From assembly GCF_028201475.1 (NCBI RefSeq), contig NZ_CP116383.1:3286001-3350000 (forward strand): a stretch of DNA of 64,000 nt. Direction: 5' to 3'. The translations under genes were made by a program, and so were the position numbers. This DNA comes from Vibrio sp. SCSIO 43137. GTDB taxonomy: Bacteria; Pseudomonadota; Gammaproteobacteria; Enterobacterales; Vibrionaceae. The notes beneath the pieces were generated by a model that saw nothing but the letters and a program-made list of their open reading frames with translations, had not been told where the DNA came from and did no database searches. Numbering within the stretch: position 1 is the stretch's first letter; the number at the start of each line of letters is the position of its first letter. This document shows positions 63,700 through 64,000 of the stretch, in pieces.

Positions 63700-64000
63700 A
63701 TGTCTACAGCTAAAAAATATCGCAGCGCCACGACAACCCACGGACGTAATATGGCCGGAGCACGCGCATTGTGGCGTGCTACCGGTGTTAAAGATGAAGA
63801 TTTCGGCAAACCGATCATCGCCGTGGTGAACTCATTTACTCAGTTTGTTCCCGGCCATGTGCACCTGAAAGATATGGGCCAGTTGGTTGCGGGAGAAATC
63901 GAAAAAGCGGGCGGTATTGCCAAAGAGTTTAATACTATTGCTGTCGATGACGGTATCGCGATGGGGCATGGCGGCATGCTCTACTCCCTCCCTTCCCGTG
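63700..64000 (+). CDS. ilvD: Dihydroxy-acid dehydratase, N-terminal part (cut by window end)
   Basis: The first 100 residues of an iron-sulfur enzyme that dehydrates dihydroxy acids to keto acids in Ile/Val synthesis. N-terminus [19 protein letters not shown] and the motifs [15 protein letters not shown] and [18 protein letters not shown] are diagnostic. AAGGAA precedes the ATG. The rest lies beyond the window. Confidence 0.97.
   Translation, partial: MSTAKKYRSATTTHGRNMAGARALWRATGVKDEDFGKPIIAVVNSFTQFVPGHVHLKDMGQLVAGEIEKAGGIAKEFNTIAVDDGIAMGHGGMLYSLPSR

Overview
The window is origin-proximal main-chromosome DNA of a Vibrio or close relative. Gene order is the evidence: ilvC-ilvY, ubiK, the vexRAB-type efflux locus, rep, a c5-type cytochrome, and the long run aroE-hemF-tsaC / purEK / smg-dprA / def-fmt-rsmB-trkA-trkH / ccoG-srkA-dsbA / comM / ilvGMED follow the arrangement I know from Vibrio cholerae chromosome 1. 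All functions are read from motifs and gene order; no database search was run.

Region 1 (1-840) is the 3' end of gor (glutathione reductase). Region 2 (about 838-13950) is a 13.1 kb integrative element inserted inside the last codons of gor. The lost gor end (an Arg codon plus TAA) and the gor terminator lie on the far side at 13957-14015, and a 6-bp ACTATG is present at both junctions. The element starts with a four-gene recombination module in one direction: an active-looking tyrosine recombinase, a recombinase-fold protein without the full catalytic set, a large second recombinase and a small coiled-coil protein. This is the intA-tfp-intB-srap order of strand-biased circularizing integrative elements (Tn6283/Tn6945 type); it also resembles Gamma-Mobile-Trio modules. 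The second gene is split by an IS3-family insertion. Cargo is a lipoprotein gene bracketed by 60-bp direct repeats, one of which contains the 3' end of the fourth gene; two small unknown genes; a chemoreceptor; an IS66-family remnant; and an antitoxin-like remnant. TCTGGAAAA motifs cluster at both ends.

Region 3 (14 to 33 kb) is core genome: a SPOR-like protein, a peptide-type ABC transporter (fused ATPase, binding protein, two permeases), a tRNA cluster (Arg-His-[decayed Pro]-Pro-His-Pro), cytochrome c5, rep, vexR-vexA-vexB with a perfect TetR-type operator, ubiK, and the divergent ilvY/ilvC pair. Region 4 (32.8-38.7 kb) is a complete rRNA operon on the minus strand: two promoters, boxA, 16S, tRNA-Ala(GGC), 23S, 5S, terminator, then tRNA-Thr(GGT) and a second 5S.

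Region 5 (38.8-64 kb) is dense housekeeping: gamma carbonic anhydrase, shikimate, heme, tRNA-modification and purine genes, DNA uptake/recombination (dprA, comM), N-terminal formyl-Met metabolism (def, fmt), rRNA methylation (rsmB), potassium uptake (trkA, trkH), cytochrome oxidase assembly (ccoG), disulfide formation (dsbA), and the attenuated ilvLGMED operon. The branched-chain pathway is thus represented at both ends of the core segment (ilvC/ilvY and ilvLGMED). The novelty lies almost entirely in the gor-inserted element.
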